Below the pieces are notes generated by a model. It was not told the origin of the DNA, ran no database searches, and saw only the letters and a list, made by a program, of their open reading frames with translations. Shown piece by piece: positions 52,152 through 59,670 of a stretch of 64,000 nt of DNA. Both the position numbers and the translations under genes were made by a program. Source of the DNA: Klebsiella sp. BIGb0407 (GTDB lineage: Bacteria > Pseudomonadota > Gammaproteobacteria > Enterobacterales > Enterobacteriaceae); NCBI RefSeq assembly GCF_024807845.1, contig NZ_JANUEQ010000003.1:558001-622000 (forward strand), read 5' to 3'. Positions within the stretch are counted from its first letter, which is position 1. Each line of letters starts with the position of its first letter.

Positions 52152-53411
52152 TTACCACCAGGCCTCAACTTGTACACCGAAGTTCCAGTCATTACTCGCG
52201 GTACCCTCTTTAAACGGCTTGCCGTCTTCAGAGTCATTCAGATAAGAGGCAAACACACGTAGTTCAGGGCGAGCCATAAAGTCTGTGGAAGGTGCCAGGC
52301 CGAGTGCAATAGTATATTTCTCGCCGCCTTGTTTATAATGCGTACCGTTGTTGTAGTTCTCTTTTTGATAGAAACCACCCACCTCACCAATACCGCGAAC
52401 ATATTCGGTGAACTGATACTGAGCGCGCCCCACCAGCGAGACCATGCGGGTTTTATCTGTGTACTCGGTGGTTTTATCCGCCGCGCCCAGGGTCAGGACA
52501 TGATTAAGGGAGAACTTATCAGTGATAGGAATAAGCCCGGTGTTAATGACACGGTAACCCGTCGCTTTGTCAGTGAAGTTCCAGATATCGTACCAGCCGC
52601 CTCCCTGAGAGACCATATTCTGAGCCAGACCTTTGTTCGCGTACTGGAATACCAGTTTATTATAGCCACCGAACATATCCTGACTAATTTCACTGGTGAC
52701 CATTACGCCATTTTTAGCGTCATACAGGCCACCGTACTCTTTTTGCTTTTTCGTTGGGTTTGGCATGGCGTAGTCAATACCAAACTCCGTCCATGCGCCC
52801 TGCCACGGCTTAAACCCGGCATAACGCAAATCAAGATAGTTGATATTGATATCTTTTTTGCCATCGAAATTACCATCAACATCATTGCCGTCACCACGTA
52901 CCCAGGCAAATGAGACAGCCCCCGGACCGAAGCTATAGTTCTCAATCCCGGCACCCGATCCTGAAATATTCCAGTATTTGGTATCAATGATATGTAAGTC
53001 ATGGCGCTGGTAATAACGTTTACCGCCCCAGATAACCGCCTCTTTATTGTCAGGGATCAGCCCCTTAATCTGGAGGTTTAACTGGCGCAGGCCAAATGTT
53101 GCATCGTCATTAAAGGTAGTTTCACTGTCATTTGAACCATCAGACTGCATGCTTACCATGGTGTTAACGTAAAAGCTGACATCATTTTTTTGGTAGACAT
53201 TAGCACCGAGTTCAACCTCACCGTAGGTATCATTTTCGTTACCCAGACGGCCCAGTTTATTTTTTTGCCATTCCACCATGCCGCCATCCTGCGACACGCC
53301 GACACCACCACGTAAGTAGCCGTGAAAGTCTATTTTTTCAACTGCAAAAACAGCTGGTGACGTCAGCGCTGCAGCTAACGCAACAGATAAAACGCGCAAT
53401 TTGGTGTTCAT
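52152..53411 (-). CDS. ganL: Maltoporin-family outer-membrane porin for galactan oligosaccharides
   Basis: LamB-type sugar porin, 419 residues. The signal peptide ends near AFA (residue 23), and the mature protein starts VEKIDFHGYLRGGVGVS, typical of the family. The C-terminus VEAWW has the terminal aromatic residue needed for outer-membrane assembly. Many alternating-residue strands with Asn/Asp-rich loops are visible. It is divergent from ganR, with lac-like regulatory sites upstream. The substrate is inferred from context. Confidence 0.87.
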   Translation of the reverse strand: MNTKLRVLSVALAAALTSPAVFAVEKIDFHGYLRGGVGVSQDGGMVEWQKNKLGRLGNENDTYGEVELGANVYQKNDVSFYVNTMVSMQSDGSNDSETTFNDDATFGLRQLNLQIKGLIPDNKEAVIWGGKRYYQRHDLHIIDTKYWNISGSGAGIENYSFGPGAVSFAWVRGDGNDVDGNFDGKKDININYLDLRYAGFKPWQGAWTEFGIDYAMPNPTKKQKEYGGLYDAKNGVMVTSEISQDMFGGYNKLVFQYANKGLAQNMVSQGGGWYDIWNFTDKATGYRVINTGLIPITDKFSLNHVLTLGAADKTTEYTDKTRMVSLVGRAQYQFTEYVRGIGEVGGFYQKENYNNGTHYKQGGEKYTIALGLAPSTDFMARPELRVFASYLNDSEDGKPFKEGTASNDWNFGVQVEAWW

Positions 53412-53434
53412 ATCATCCTCTGTGTTATTTTGTT

Positions 53435-53451
53435 TTGTACTACGTTCACAT
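53435..53451 (-). promoter_or_regulatory. Candidate GanR operator at ganL promoter
   Basis: Read on the minus strand, ATGTGAACGTAGTACAA agrees with the 17-bp lac O1 core at 12 positions. Its centre (53443) falls near +11 of the inferred ganL start at 53454, as O1 does at lacZ. An inverted copy lies at 53575-53591. Confidence 0.6.
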
Positions 53452-53460
53452 TCAGGATGG

Positions 53461-53490
53461 TATAAAATGCTTAATTATAATAACTGGCAA
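53461..53490 (-). promoter_or_regulatory. Inferred ganL promoter
   Basis: TTGCCA (53490-53485) and TTTATA (53466-53461) with an 18-bp spacer on the minus strand give a start near 53454. The position fits the CRP-like site and the operator candidate on either side. Confidence 0.5.
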
Positions 53491-53507
53491 TCTACAGAGT
53501 GATTTAT

Positions 53508-53523
53508 TGTGATTTAGTGCAAA
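53508..53523 (-). promoter_or_regulatory. CRP-like site upstream of ganL
   Basis: TGTGATTTAGTGCAAA (plus-strand reading) has a perfect TGTGA half and a weak second half, and it shares TGTGA and TTAG with the lac CRP site. Its centre is about 61.5 bp upstream of the inferred ganL start. A second CRP-like match, GTGA-N6-TCAC, lies at 53550-53563. Confidence 0.5.
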
Positions 53524-53574
53524 TAAATCAGCGTTAATTGTAACGATAAGTGACACCTCTCACTAATTTTTGTA

Positions 53575-53591
53575 ATGTGATCGTAGTACAT
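53575..53591 (+). promoter_or_regulatory. Second candidate GanR operator (inverted copy)
   Basis: ATGTGATCGTAGTACAT is the reverse-complement counterpart of the site at 53435-53451, with 16 of 18 identical when one flanking base is included. It lies about 95 bp before ganR and 140 bp from its partner. It also resembles a CRP site (TGTGA-N6-TACAT), so one or both proteins may bind. Confidence 0.55.
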
Positions 53592-53600
53592 TTAATGACT

Positions 53601-53630
53601 ACCTGGCGCAGCTAACCCGGGGTGCCAGGT
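53601..53630 (+). terminator. Hairpin with short T-run upstream of ganR
   Basis: ACCTGGC (53601-53607) pairs with GCCAGGT (53624-53630) with a 16-nt loop and is followed by TTTTT. It lies between the operator copy and the ganR start. It could attenuate read-through toward ganR or be incidental. Confidence 0.35.
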
Positions 53631-53685
53631 TTTTAAGCCATACCCCTGTTACAATCAGGGAAGAACACTTACAGGGAACCGGATA

Positions 53686-54759
53686 ATGAAGTCAAAAAAC
53701 GCTACATTAGAAGACGTTGCTCGCCATGCTGGGGTCTCATATCAAACAGTATCAAGAGTATTAAACAAGTCAGCGAACGTTTCAGATACCACGCGCCGCA
53801 AGGTTGAAATGTCAATCGAGGAACTGCGTTACGTTCCCAACAAACTTGCTCAGCAGCTGGTTGGTAAGCAAAGTTTGACCGTCGGATTAGTGACCACATC
53901 CCTGGCATTACATGCCCCTTCGCAGATTGCAGCGGCGATTAAACAGTATGCTAATACCGAAGGTTATCAGGTACTGATTTCGATGATCGATGAGAACGTC
54001 TACCAAAGCATTCAGGATTCGATTAATGAACTGAAATCACAGCGCGTCAACAGAGTGATTATCAATGTGCCATTAGAAACTGATATTGCTGAGAAAATAT
54101 CAAAAGATAATGATGATGTGATCTGTCTTTTTCTCGATGTGGACCCTTATAGCTCAGTGTTTAACGTTTCGTTTAACCCGGCTGATGGTACGCGGGCAAG
54201 CGTTAAATACCTTTATGAGCTTGGGCATCGTGAGATTGCGCTATTGGCCGGGCCTAAGCAGTCCGTTTCGGCCAATCTACGGCTTAAAAGCTGGCAGGAG
54301 ACGCTGGAAGACTACAGCTTACAGCCAGCTATCGTGCTGCACGGGAACTGGGATGCTCAAAGCGGCTATAACTGTGCGTTGCAGATGTTGCGTGAAGTGC
54401 AACATTTCAGTGCGGTACTGGTTGCCAACGATCAGATGGCGCTCGGGGTACTGAGCGCATTTCATCAGCAGCAGTTGAGTATTCCGGGGCAAAAATCCGT
54501 TGTCGGCTACGATGATACCTATGAAAGCTCCTTTTTCTATCCGGCACTGACCACGGTATCGCTCGATCTCGATTTACAGGGAAAAGAAGCCGTGCGGCAT
54601 ATTCTGAGTGCCAGCGAGAGCGACACACAACGCTTATCTTCTATTTTGCCAGCGAAGCTGGTCATCAGAAACTCAACCGGGCCACAGGCGAAAGAAAAGC
54701 GTGATTTACAGCGGATTGCTGAAGAGTTGCGAGTGATTGCTCAGCAATTGTCCCAGTGA
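53686..54759 (+). CDS. ganR: LacI-family repressor of the gan locus
   Basis: LacI-type regulator, 357 residues. The N-terminal DNA-binding domain reads LEDVARHAGVSYQTVSRVLN, with the same recognition residues YQ...R as LacI. The core shows SLALHAPSQI, LLAGPKQSVSANLRLKSW, VANDQMALG and VVGYDDT, all shared with LacI. The C-terminal DLQRIAEELRVIAQQLSQ is a leucine-rich helix in the position of the LacI tetramerisation helix. It likely represses ganL, ganEFGAB and itself and is released by a galacto-oligosaccharide. Targets are inferred from position and operators. Confidence 0.87.
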   Translation: MKSKNATLEDVARHAGVSYQTVSRVLNKSANVSDTTRRKVEMSIEELRYVPNKLAQQLVGKQSLTVGLVTTSLALHAPSQIAAAIKQYANTEGYQVLISMIDENVYQSIQDSINELKSQRVNRVIINVPLETDIAEKISKDNDDVICLFLDVDPYSSVFNVSFNPADGTRASVKYLYELGHREIALLAGPKQSVSANLRLKSWQETLEDYSLQPAIVLHGNWDAQSGYNCALQMLREVQHFSAVLVANDQMALGVLSAFHQQQLSIPGQKSVVGYDDTYESSFFYPALTTVSLDLDLQGKEAVRHILSASESDTQRLSSILPAKLVIRNSTGPQAKEKRDLQRIAEELRVIAQQLSQ

Positions 54760-54946
54760 TTCTGCCTGGCTCAATTTCCTAAAAAAACGCCAGGATACGC
54801 ACTACAGTCAGGTGATAAAATAATCTATGAAGAGATGCTGAACCCATTTATGCTACAGGTAAATTTATGATTGCTGATTATCATCGTTTTACCGGAACAT
54901 ATTAACGTTACTCTTAAAGTTCACATTAACGACCAGGATTAATAAA

Positions 54947-55498
54947 ATGAGTGAAATCAAATTATTGGGTATTGCAGGTAGCTTGCGTAAAGCCTCAACC
55001 AACCTCGGATTGCTTCGTGCCGCTCAATCGGCGTTACCCCAAGGCGCATCGCTGGAGATCGCCGATTTACTCGACGTTCCTTTCTATAATGCTGATTTAA
55101 AAGAAGTTCCGGAATCGGTTCAACGTATAGCAAAGCAGGCGCAGGATGCTGATGGTTTTGTCTTCGCTTGCACTGAATATAATTACTCTATGGCACCAGC
55201 CCTTAAAAACATTTTAGACTGGCTATCTCGCTTACCCGAGCCCTCCGTTCTCAGCGATAAACCTGCTGCATTGATGGGCGCAGGAGGCGGTATGGGGACA
55301 TCCCGGGCGCAGTATCATTTACGCCAGACCTGCGTTTTCTTGAATATTCATCCGCTGAACAGACCTGAAGTTTTCTCGAGTGCTTTTGCCGGTGGTTTCG
55401 ATGAGCAAGGCAACCTGCAAGATGAGAAAATCAAGGCATTAGTTGAAACCCAGATGCTGGCATTAACTCAGGCTATAACAGCCCAGGGAAAAAAATAA
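54947..55498 (+). CDS. NAD(P)H-dependent FMN reductase (ChrR/YieF-like)
   Basis: Flavodoxin-fold oxidoreductase of the NADPH-dependent FMN reductase family, 183 residues. The FMN phosphate-binding loop is GIAGSLRKASTN near residue 8, and the flavin contact ACTEYNYSMAPALKNILDWLS near residue 75 is highly typical. Relatives reduce quinones, chromate or azo dyes, and the natural substrate here is unknown. It stands alone between ganR and grcA, with a bidirectional terminator after it. The 187 bp upstream hold no recognisable site. Confidence 0.85.
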   Translation: MSEIKLLGIAGSLRKASTNLGLLRAAQSALPQGASLEIADLLDVPFYNADLKEVPESVQRIAKQAQDADGFVFACTEYNYSMAPALKNILDWLSRLPEPSVLSDKPAALMGAGGGMGTSRAQYHLRQTCVFLNIHPLNRPEVFSSAFAGGFDEQGNLQDEKIKALVETQMLALTQAITAQGKK

Positions 55499-55532
55499 AT
55501 AATCTGTGCTCGTCTTGATGAAACCACAAATA

Positions 55533-55569
55533 AAACAGCCGGCCAAGTTAAAAACCGGGCCGGCTGTTT
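55533..55569. terminator. Bidirectional terminator between flavin reductase gene and grcA
   Basis: AAACAGCCGGCC (55533-55544) pairs with GGCCGGCTGTTT (55558-55569), with T-rich flanks on both strands, between convergent genes. Confidence 0.88.
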
Positions 55570-55586
55570 GTTTTACTCGCTAGCTC

Positions 55587-55970
55587 TTACAGACTGGCGG
55601 TAAATGTACGGGTAATAACATCACGCTGTTGTTCTGGAGTCAGTGAGTTAAAACGTACCGCATAACCTGAAACACGAATGGTCAGCTGCGGGTATTTTTC
55701 CGGGTGCTTAACCGCATCTTCCAGAGTTTCACGACGCAGAACGTTAACGTTCAGGTGCTGACCACCTTCCACACGAATTTCTGGTTTTAATTCCATCGGA
55801 ATTTCGCGGTACTCGAACTGTCCCAGTGCATCGATGGCTACAACTTCATCTTCTGCAAAACCGGCTTTAGCACATACGCAACGAGCTTCACCGGCTTCTT
55901 CATCGAGCAACCAGAAAGAGTTCAGAAGTTGATCGTTAGCTGCTTTAGTAATCTGGATACCTGTAATCAT
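55587..55970 (-). CDS. grcA: Autonomous glycyl radical cofactor GrcA
   Basis: Spare glycyl-radical domain that replaces the damaged C-terminus of pyruvate formate-lyase after oxygen exposure. The protein has 127 residues, as in E. coli YfiD. The radical glycine is G102 in [12 protein letters not shown]. Two FNR boxes lie upstream, consistent with anaerobic and acid-stress expression. Confidence 0.96.
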   Translation of the reverse strand: MITGIQITKAANDQLLNSFWLLDEEAGEARCVCAKAGFAEDEVVAIDALGQFEYREIPMELKPEIRVEGGQHLNVNVLRRETLEDAVKHPEKYPQLTIRVSGYAVRFNSLTPEQQRDVITRTFTASL

Positions 55971-56081
55971 TGTATTTCTCCCTATGGGCTCATATTGCTG
56001 ATTTTAGGGCCAGCACGCTGGCTCATTGGTAAAACCTTTGTATTAATAATGTTCTTATATCAGTCTGAGCCGGGCGATTCC

Positions 56082-56095
56082 TTGATTTAAATCAA
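56082..56095 (-). promoter_or_regulatory. Proximal FNR site of grcA
   Basis: TTGATTTAAATCAA is a perfect FNR palindrome (TTGAT-N4-ATCAA). With a -10 TATAAG at 56059-56054 it lies near -40, as in E. coli yfiD. Confidence 0.85.
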
Positions 56096-56134
56096 CAAAA
56101 ATAACGTGCCTTTTGCAGGAGTGGCCAGATTTAT

Positions 56135-56148
56135 TTGTTTTACATCAA
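56135..56148 (-). promoter_or_regulatory. Distal FNR site of grcA
   Basis: On the minus strand TTGATGTAAAACAA has one perfect half (TTGAT) and one weak half. Its centre is 53 bp from the proximal site, the same interval as the -40.5 and -93.5 sites known for E. coli yfiD. Confidence 0.7.
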
Positions 56149-56289
56149 CTTACTGACTCCCAATAAAATCAAATTATTTTGTAAATTATCAAATTTTATT
56201 ACTCATCACTGCCCCTCTAACGCGCAGATATTTTACCCTGAGAGAAGAAGCGGTTAAGCTACGGGCTGATGACTTCGCAGGAGAGCGAA

Positions 56290-56979
56290 ATGACCACGAC
56301 CCTCACCTGGCACGATGTGCTGGCAGAAGAGAAACAACAGCCTTACTTTGTTGATACCCTCAGTGCAGTCTCGGCTGCGCGTGCGGCGGGTGTCACGGTG
56401 TATCCGCCCCAGAAAGATGTGTTTAATGCTTTTCGCTTTACCGAACTTGGGAATGTGAAAGTGGTCATTTTAGGTCAGGATCCTTATCACGGCCCGAACC
56501 AGGCTCACGGACTCTCTTTCTCCGTCCTGCCGGGAATTAACCCGCCCCCTTCACTGGTCAATATGTATAAAGAGCTTGAAGCATCTATTCCGGGCTTCAC
56601 GCGGCCAAAACATGGTTACCTTGAAAGCTGGGCACGTCAGGGCGTGTTATTGCTGAATACCGTACTCACGGTGGAAGCAGGGCTTGCCCACTCCCATGCG
56701 AAATTAGGCTGGGAAACCTTCACTGATAAAGTGATAGCGTTAATTAATCAGTACTGTGAAGGGGTGGTATTTCTGTTGTGGGGAGCACACGCGCAGAAAA
56801 AAGGTCGCATCATCGACAGACAGCGCCATCATGTCTTAGCCGCACCGCATCCTTCCCCGCTTTCTGCTCACCGTGGTTTCCTCGGATGCGGTCATTTCTT
56901 GCAAACTAACCAGTACCTGACAGAGCGTGGAGAGTCCCCTATTGACTGGACGCCTCAACTCCCGGAAGCCAAAGCTTAA
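56290..56979 (+). CDS. ung: Uracil-DNA glycosylase
   Basis: Removes uracil from DNA in base-excision repair. The protein has 229 residues, as in E. coli. Catalytic D64 lies in LGQDPYHG, and H187 lies in the DNA-intercalation loop [10 protein letters not shown]. The ATG at 56290 is chosen because AGGAG lies 6 nt upstream. An in-frame ATG at 56269 precedes that site. Confidence 0.97.
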   Translation: MTTTLTWHDVLAEEKQQPYFVDTLSAVSAARAAGVTVYPPQKDVFNAFRFTELGNVKVVILGQDPYHGPNQAHGLSFSVLPGINPPPSLVNMYKELEASIPGFTRPKHGYLESWARQGVLLLNTVLTVEAGLAHSHAKLGWETFTDKVIALINQYCEGVVFLLWGAHAQKKGRIIDRQRHHVLAAPHPSPLSAHRGFLGCGHFLQTNQYLTERGESPIDWTPQLPEAKA

Positions 56980-56985
56980 AATACA

Positions 56986-57014
56986 AAACGCCTGATGGAA
57001 TACATCAGGCGTTT
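56986..57014. terminator. Bidirectional terminator between ung and yfiF
   Basis: AAACGCCTGATG (56986-56997) pairs with CATCAGGCGTTT (57003-57014) over a 5-nt loop between convergent genes. The stem sequence is close to that of the srmB terminator. Confidence 0.85.
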
Positions 57015-57044
57015 AAAGGTAACGCGGATAAGACAACAAAGTGA

Positions 57045-58109
57045 TTAGACTTTGTTTTGACGCCACCATTCTGCCAGTAATACGCCCGTTGCGACTGAAA
57101 CGTTCAGGCTTTCAACATTACCTGTTCCATTAATCGCCACGCGCATATCAGCGTTGTCGAAGGTGGATTCAGAAACACCGTCACGTTCCTGACCTAATAC
57201 CAGCACCATTTTTTTCGGTAACTTCGCGCTAAACAGCGGCGTTCCCTCGTGACTGGAAGTGGTGACTATCGCATAACCTGCACGACGGAAAGATTCCAGT
57301 CCATCGCTGAATGTCTCGCCGCTGATAGCAACAACATGCTCAGCGCCACCTTCAGCGGTACGTACTGCTGCACCAGACTCCAGTAAAGCCGCATCCTGAA
57401 CCAGTAATCCTTTAATACCAAAGTGAGCGCAGCTACGCATAATGCCACCAAGGTTATGAGGATTACCCACTTCTTCCAGCGCCAGGACACAGTCTTCTTC
57501 ACCTGCTTTTGAAAGCCAGCTTTGTACTGTAATCCCATTACGCTTCTTAATCAGGAAGCAAACACCGCCGTGATGTTCAGTACCGGACGCTTTTTCCAGT
57601 TCTTCATCTTCAACCACATGGTAGGCTTTGCGGTTTGCCGCCATCCAGCGCAGAGCTTCTTTAAAACGTGGGGTGACGCTTTGGATAAACCAGGCGCGGA
57701 CAATACAATCTGGACGACTCTGGAATAACGCCTGGCAAGCATTTTCACCGTAGACGCGTGTTTCTTCAGCACGCTGACGGCGAATGACTTCAGGGTCGAC
57801 AAAACTCTTGCCACTGATACCACCGTGATCCGGCACTGCAGGGACATTTTCCCGTGGAGCACGAGAAACCGTACGCCATGGCGAACCATCACTCCCCAGA
57901 TCGTTATTATCGCTACGGGAGCGATCTCCACGTGGTTTATCAGCGTTACGAGCTGGACGACGAGCGCCTCCTTCATTACGTGACTGTCCTGCAGGACGCC
58001 CACCGCCTTTTCCGGTACGCGGATTCTGGCTGCGTTTATCACTGTCATCGTCACCGCGGACATACATCACTTTGACTTTGCCGCTTTTACCTTTAAATTC
58101 GTCGTTCAT
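57045..58109 (-). CDS. yfiF: SpoU-family RNA 2'-O-methyltransferase YfiF
   Basis: Putative rRNA or tRNA ribose methyltransferase, 354 residues (345 in E. coli). The N-terminal 100 residues are Arg/Gly/Asp-rich and low complexity, followed by a small substrate-binding domain (about 115-190) and the SPOUT knot with [26 protein letters not shown] and [15 protein letters not shown] lies 6 nt before the ATG at 58109. Longer in-frame starts are not supported. The target nucleotide is not known to me. Confidence 0.9.
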   Translation of the reverse strand: MNDEFKGKSGKVKVMYVRGDDDSDKRSQNPRTGKGGGRPAGQSRNEGGARRPARNADKPRGDRSRSDNNDLGSDGSPWRTVSRAPRENVPAVPDHGGISGKSFVDPEVIRRQRAEETRVYGENACQALFQSRPDCIVRAWFIQSVTPRFKEALRWMAANRKAYHVVEDEELEKASGTEHHGGVCFLIKKRNGITVQSWLSKAGEEDCVLALEEVGNPHNLGGIMRSCAHFGIKGLLVQDAALLESGAAVRTAEGGAEHVVAISGETFSDGLESFRRAGYAIVTTSSHEGTPLFSAKLPKKMVLVLGQERDGVSESTFDNADMRVAINGTGNVESLNVSVATGVLLAEWWRQNKV

Positions 58110-58280
58110 TATTCCTCCACCTCGCTGAGCGCAACGCGCGCAGATTACCTGATGTGGCGCGGCTTCGCCATTAACTTTAGTCAAAAGCTATTAACTATTA
58201 CATCCATCGGGCAAATCGCCTGGTCACCCCTGCGGGTTAATTGATACTATCAAGCCTGAGATACCATACTGTAATACGTT

Positions 58281-58407
58281 TATACCCTAAATAATTCGAG
58301 TTTCCTGTAGGCGCCAAGTTCAGCCCGTCGATGAGCATAGATAAACTATGTGATTCGGCGGGCTGGACGCAGGCAACACCCAGGTAACTTGAAGTATGAC
58401 GGGTATA
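58281..58407. repeat. 127-bp element with terminal inverted repeats, upstream of trxC
   Basis: The left end TATACCCTAAATAATTCGAG is the inverse of the right end (TATACCCGTCATACTTCAAG when reverse-complemented). Inside, CAGCCCGTCGATGAGCATAG and CTATGTGATTCGGCGGGCTG form a second long inverted repeat around a 5-nt centre, so the whole element folds into one hairpin. It carries no gene and resembles the MITE-like intergenic elements of enterobacteria. It ends 36 bp before trxC. Confidence 0.8.
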
Positions 58408-58443
58408 TATCATTTAATAACAGACGACTCTTTGAGGTTAGCC

Positions 58444-58863
58444 ATGAATACCGTTTGTGCCGAATGCCAGGCGATTAACCGTCTGCCTGAAGACCGTATT
58501 GATGACGGAGCGAAATGTGGTCGCTGCGGCCATCAACTGTTTGATGGCGAAGTGGTTAACGCGACAGCTGCAACGCTGGATAAACTGCTGAAAGATGACT
58601 TGCCAGTCGTAGTGGACTTCTGGGCTCCCTGGTGCGGTCCTTGCGTGAATTTTGCGCCCATTTTTGAAGATGTGGCCGAAGAACGCAGCGACAAAGTCCG
58701 TTTTATTAAGGTCAATACTGAAGCTGAACAAGAGCTAAGTGCCCGTTTTCGTATCCGTAGTATCCCCACTCTGATGATTTTTAAACAAGGTCAGATGGTC
58801 GAGATGTTAAATGGTGCATTGCCAAAAGCGCAGTTTGATCGCTGGCTCGACGAGAAAATCTAA
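58444..58863 (+). CDS. trxC: Thioredoxin 2
   Basis: Zinc-containing thioredoxin for disulfide reduction, in E. coli part of the OxyR oxidative-stress response. The protein has 139 residues, as in E. coli. N-terminal zinc ligands are C5, C8, C25 and C28, and the active site WCGPC is at 63-67. GAGG lies 6 nt before the ATG at 58444. An earlier in-frame ATG lies in the repeat element. A hairpin (58869-58891, AGGGGCA with TGCCCCT) follows the gene. Confidence 0.96.
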   Translation: MNTVCAECQAINRLPEDRIDDGAKCGRCGHQLFDGEVVNATAATLDKLLKDDLPVVVDFWAPWCGPCVNFAPIFEDVAEERSDKVRFIKVNTEAEQELSARFRIRSIPTLMIFKQGQMVEMLNGALPKAQFDRWLDEKI

Positions 58864-58936
58864 AACCAAGGGGCATCTTCGCCGTGCCCCTGATATTAAT
58901 CCAGGTTAACATAGCGTTTTTAGACAGAATATCTTC

Positions 58937-59638
58937 ATGACAGACAATGCTGTTCTTCGCCTTCGGACTGAGCGTCTTGCAAGGGCGACCCGCCCTTTTC
59001 TGGCTCGCGGGAATCGTGTTATTCGCTGCCAGCGCTGCTTGATCCCCCTTAAGCATTGCCTGTGTGCCACGATTAAACCGCAAACGGCCCGCAGTCGCTT
59101 CTGCCTGGTGATGTTTGATACCGAGCCCCTAAAACCCAGTAATACCGGCCGTTTAATTGCCGATATTCTTCCTGATACCGAGGCCTTTCAGTGGTCACGT
59201 ACCGAACCGCCTGAAGATTTACTGGCTCTGGTCGCCAGTAACGATTATCAGCCCATGGTGGTCTTCCCTGCGAGTTATGCCGATAGCACACGCCAGATCC
59301 TCACGGCGCCCCCCACCAGCGGTAAGCCGCCATTGTTTATTATGCTCGATGGCACCTGGACCGAAGCGCGAAAAATGTTTCGTAAAAGTCCATACCTGGA
59401 CGCTCTGCCGGTTATCTCTGTCGATTTAACTATTACTTCAACCTACCGTTTACGCGCAGCGCATGGTGATGGGCAGTACTGTACCGCCGAAGTCGCAGCA
59501 GCCTTGCTTGAACTGGCGGGTGATACCCAGGCTTCATCTGGTCTGCAGCAGCATTTTATTCATTTTCGTGAGTGCTATTTAGCAGGTAAACCCCATCATC
59601 AGGCCAGTATCACAGCAGAGTCGAGCGAAAGCGTTTAG
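58937..59638 (+). CDS. tapT: tRNA-uridine aminocarboxypropyltransferase TapT (DTW domain)
   Basis: Transfers the 3-amino-3-carboxypropyl group of SAM to uridine 47 of tRNAs (acp3U47). The protein has 233 residues. The zinc-binding cysteines C31, C34, C41 and C43 lie in CQRCLIPLKHCLC, and the DTW signature is D138-W141 in MLDGTWTEARKMF. It lies just upstream of patZ on the same strand, as in E. coli (yfiP-yfiQ). Confidence 0.93.
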   Translation: MTDNAVLRLRTERLARATRPFLARGNRVIRCQRCLIPLKHCLCATIKPQTARSRFCLVMFDTEPLKPSNTGRLIADILPDTEAFQWSRTEPPEDLLALVASNDYQPMVVFPASYADSTRQILTAPPTSGKPPLFIMLDGTWTEARKMFRKSPYLDALPVISVDLTITSTYRLRAAHGDGQYCTAEVAAALLELAGDTQASSGLQQHFIHFRECYLAGKPHHQASITAESSESV

Positions 59639-59670
59639 AATCACTCAGACATCAGTTGTGGGAGAGCACT

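Noticed and set aside
53574-53593. Reading AATGTGATCGTAGTACATTT solely as a CRP site
   Set aside because: Its inverted near-identical copy at the ganL promoter and its likeness to lac O1 favour a GanR operator, though CRP binding is not excluded.
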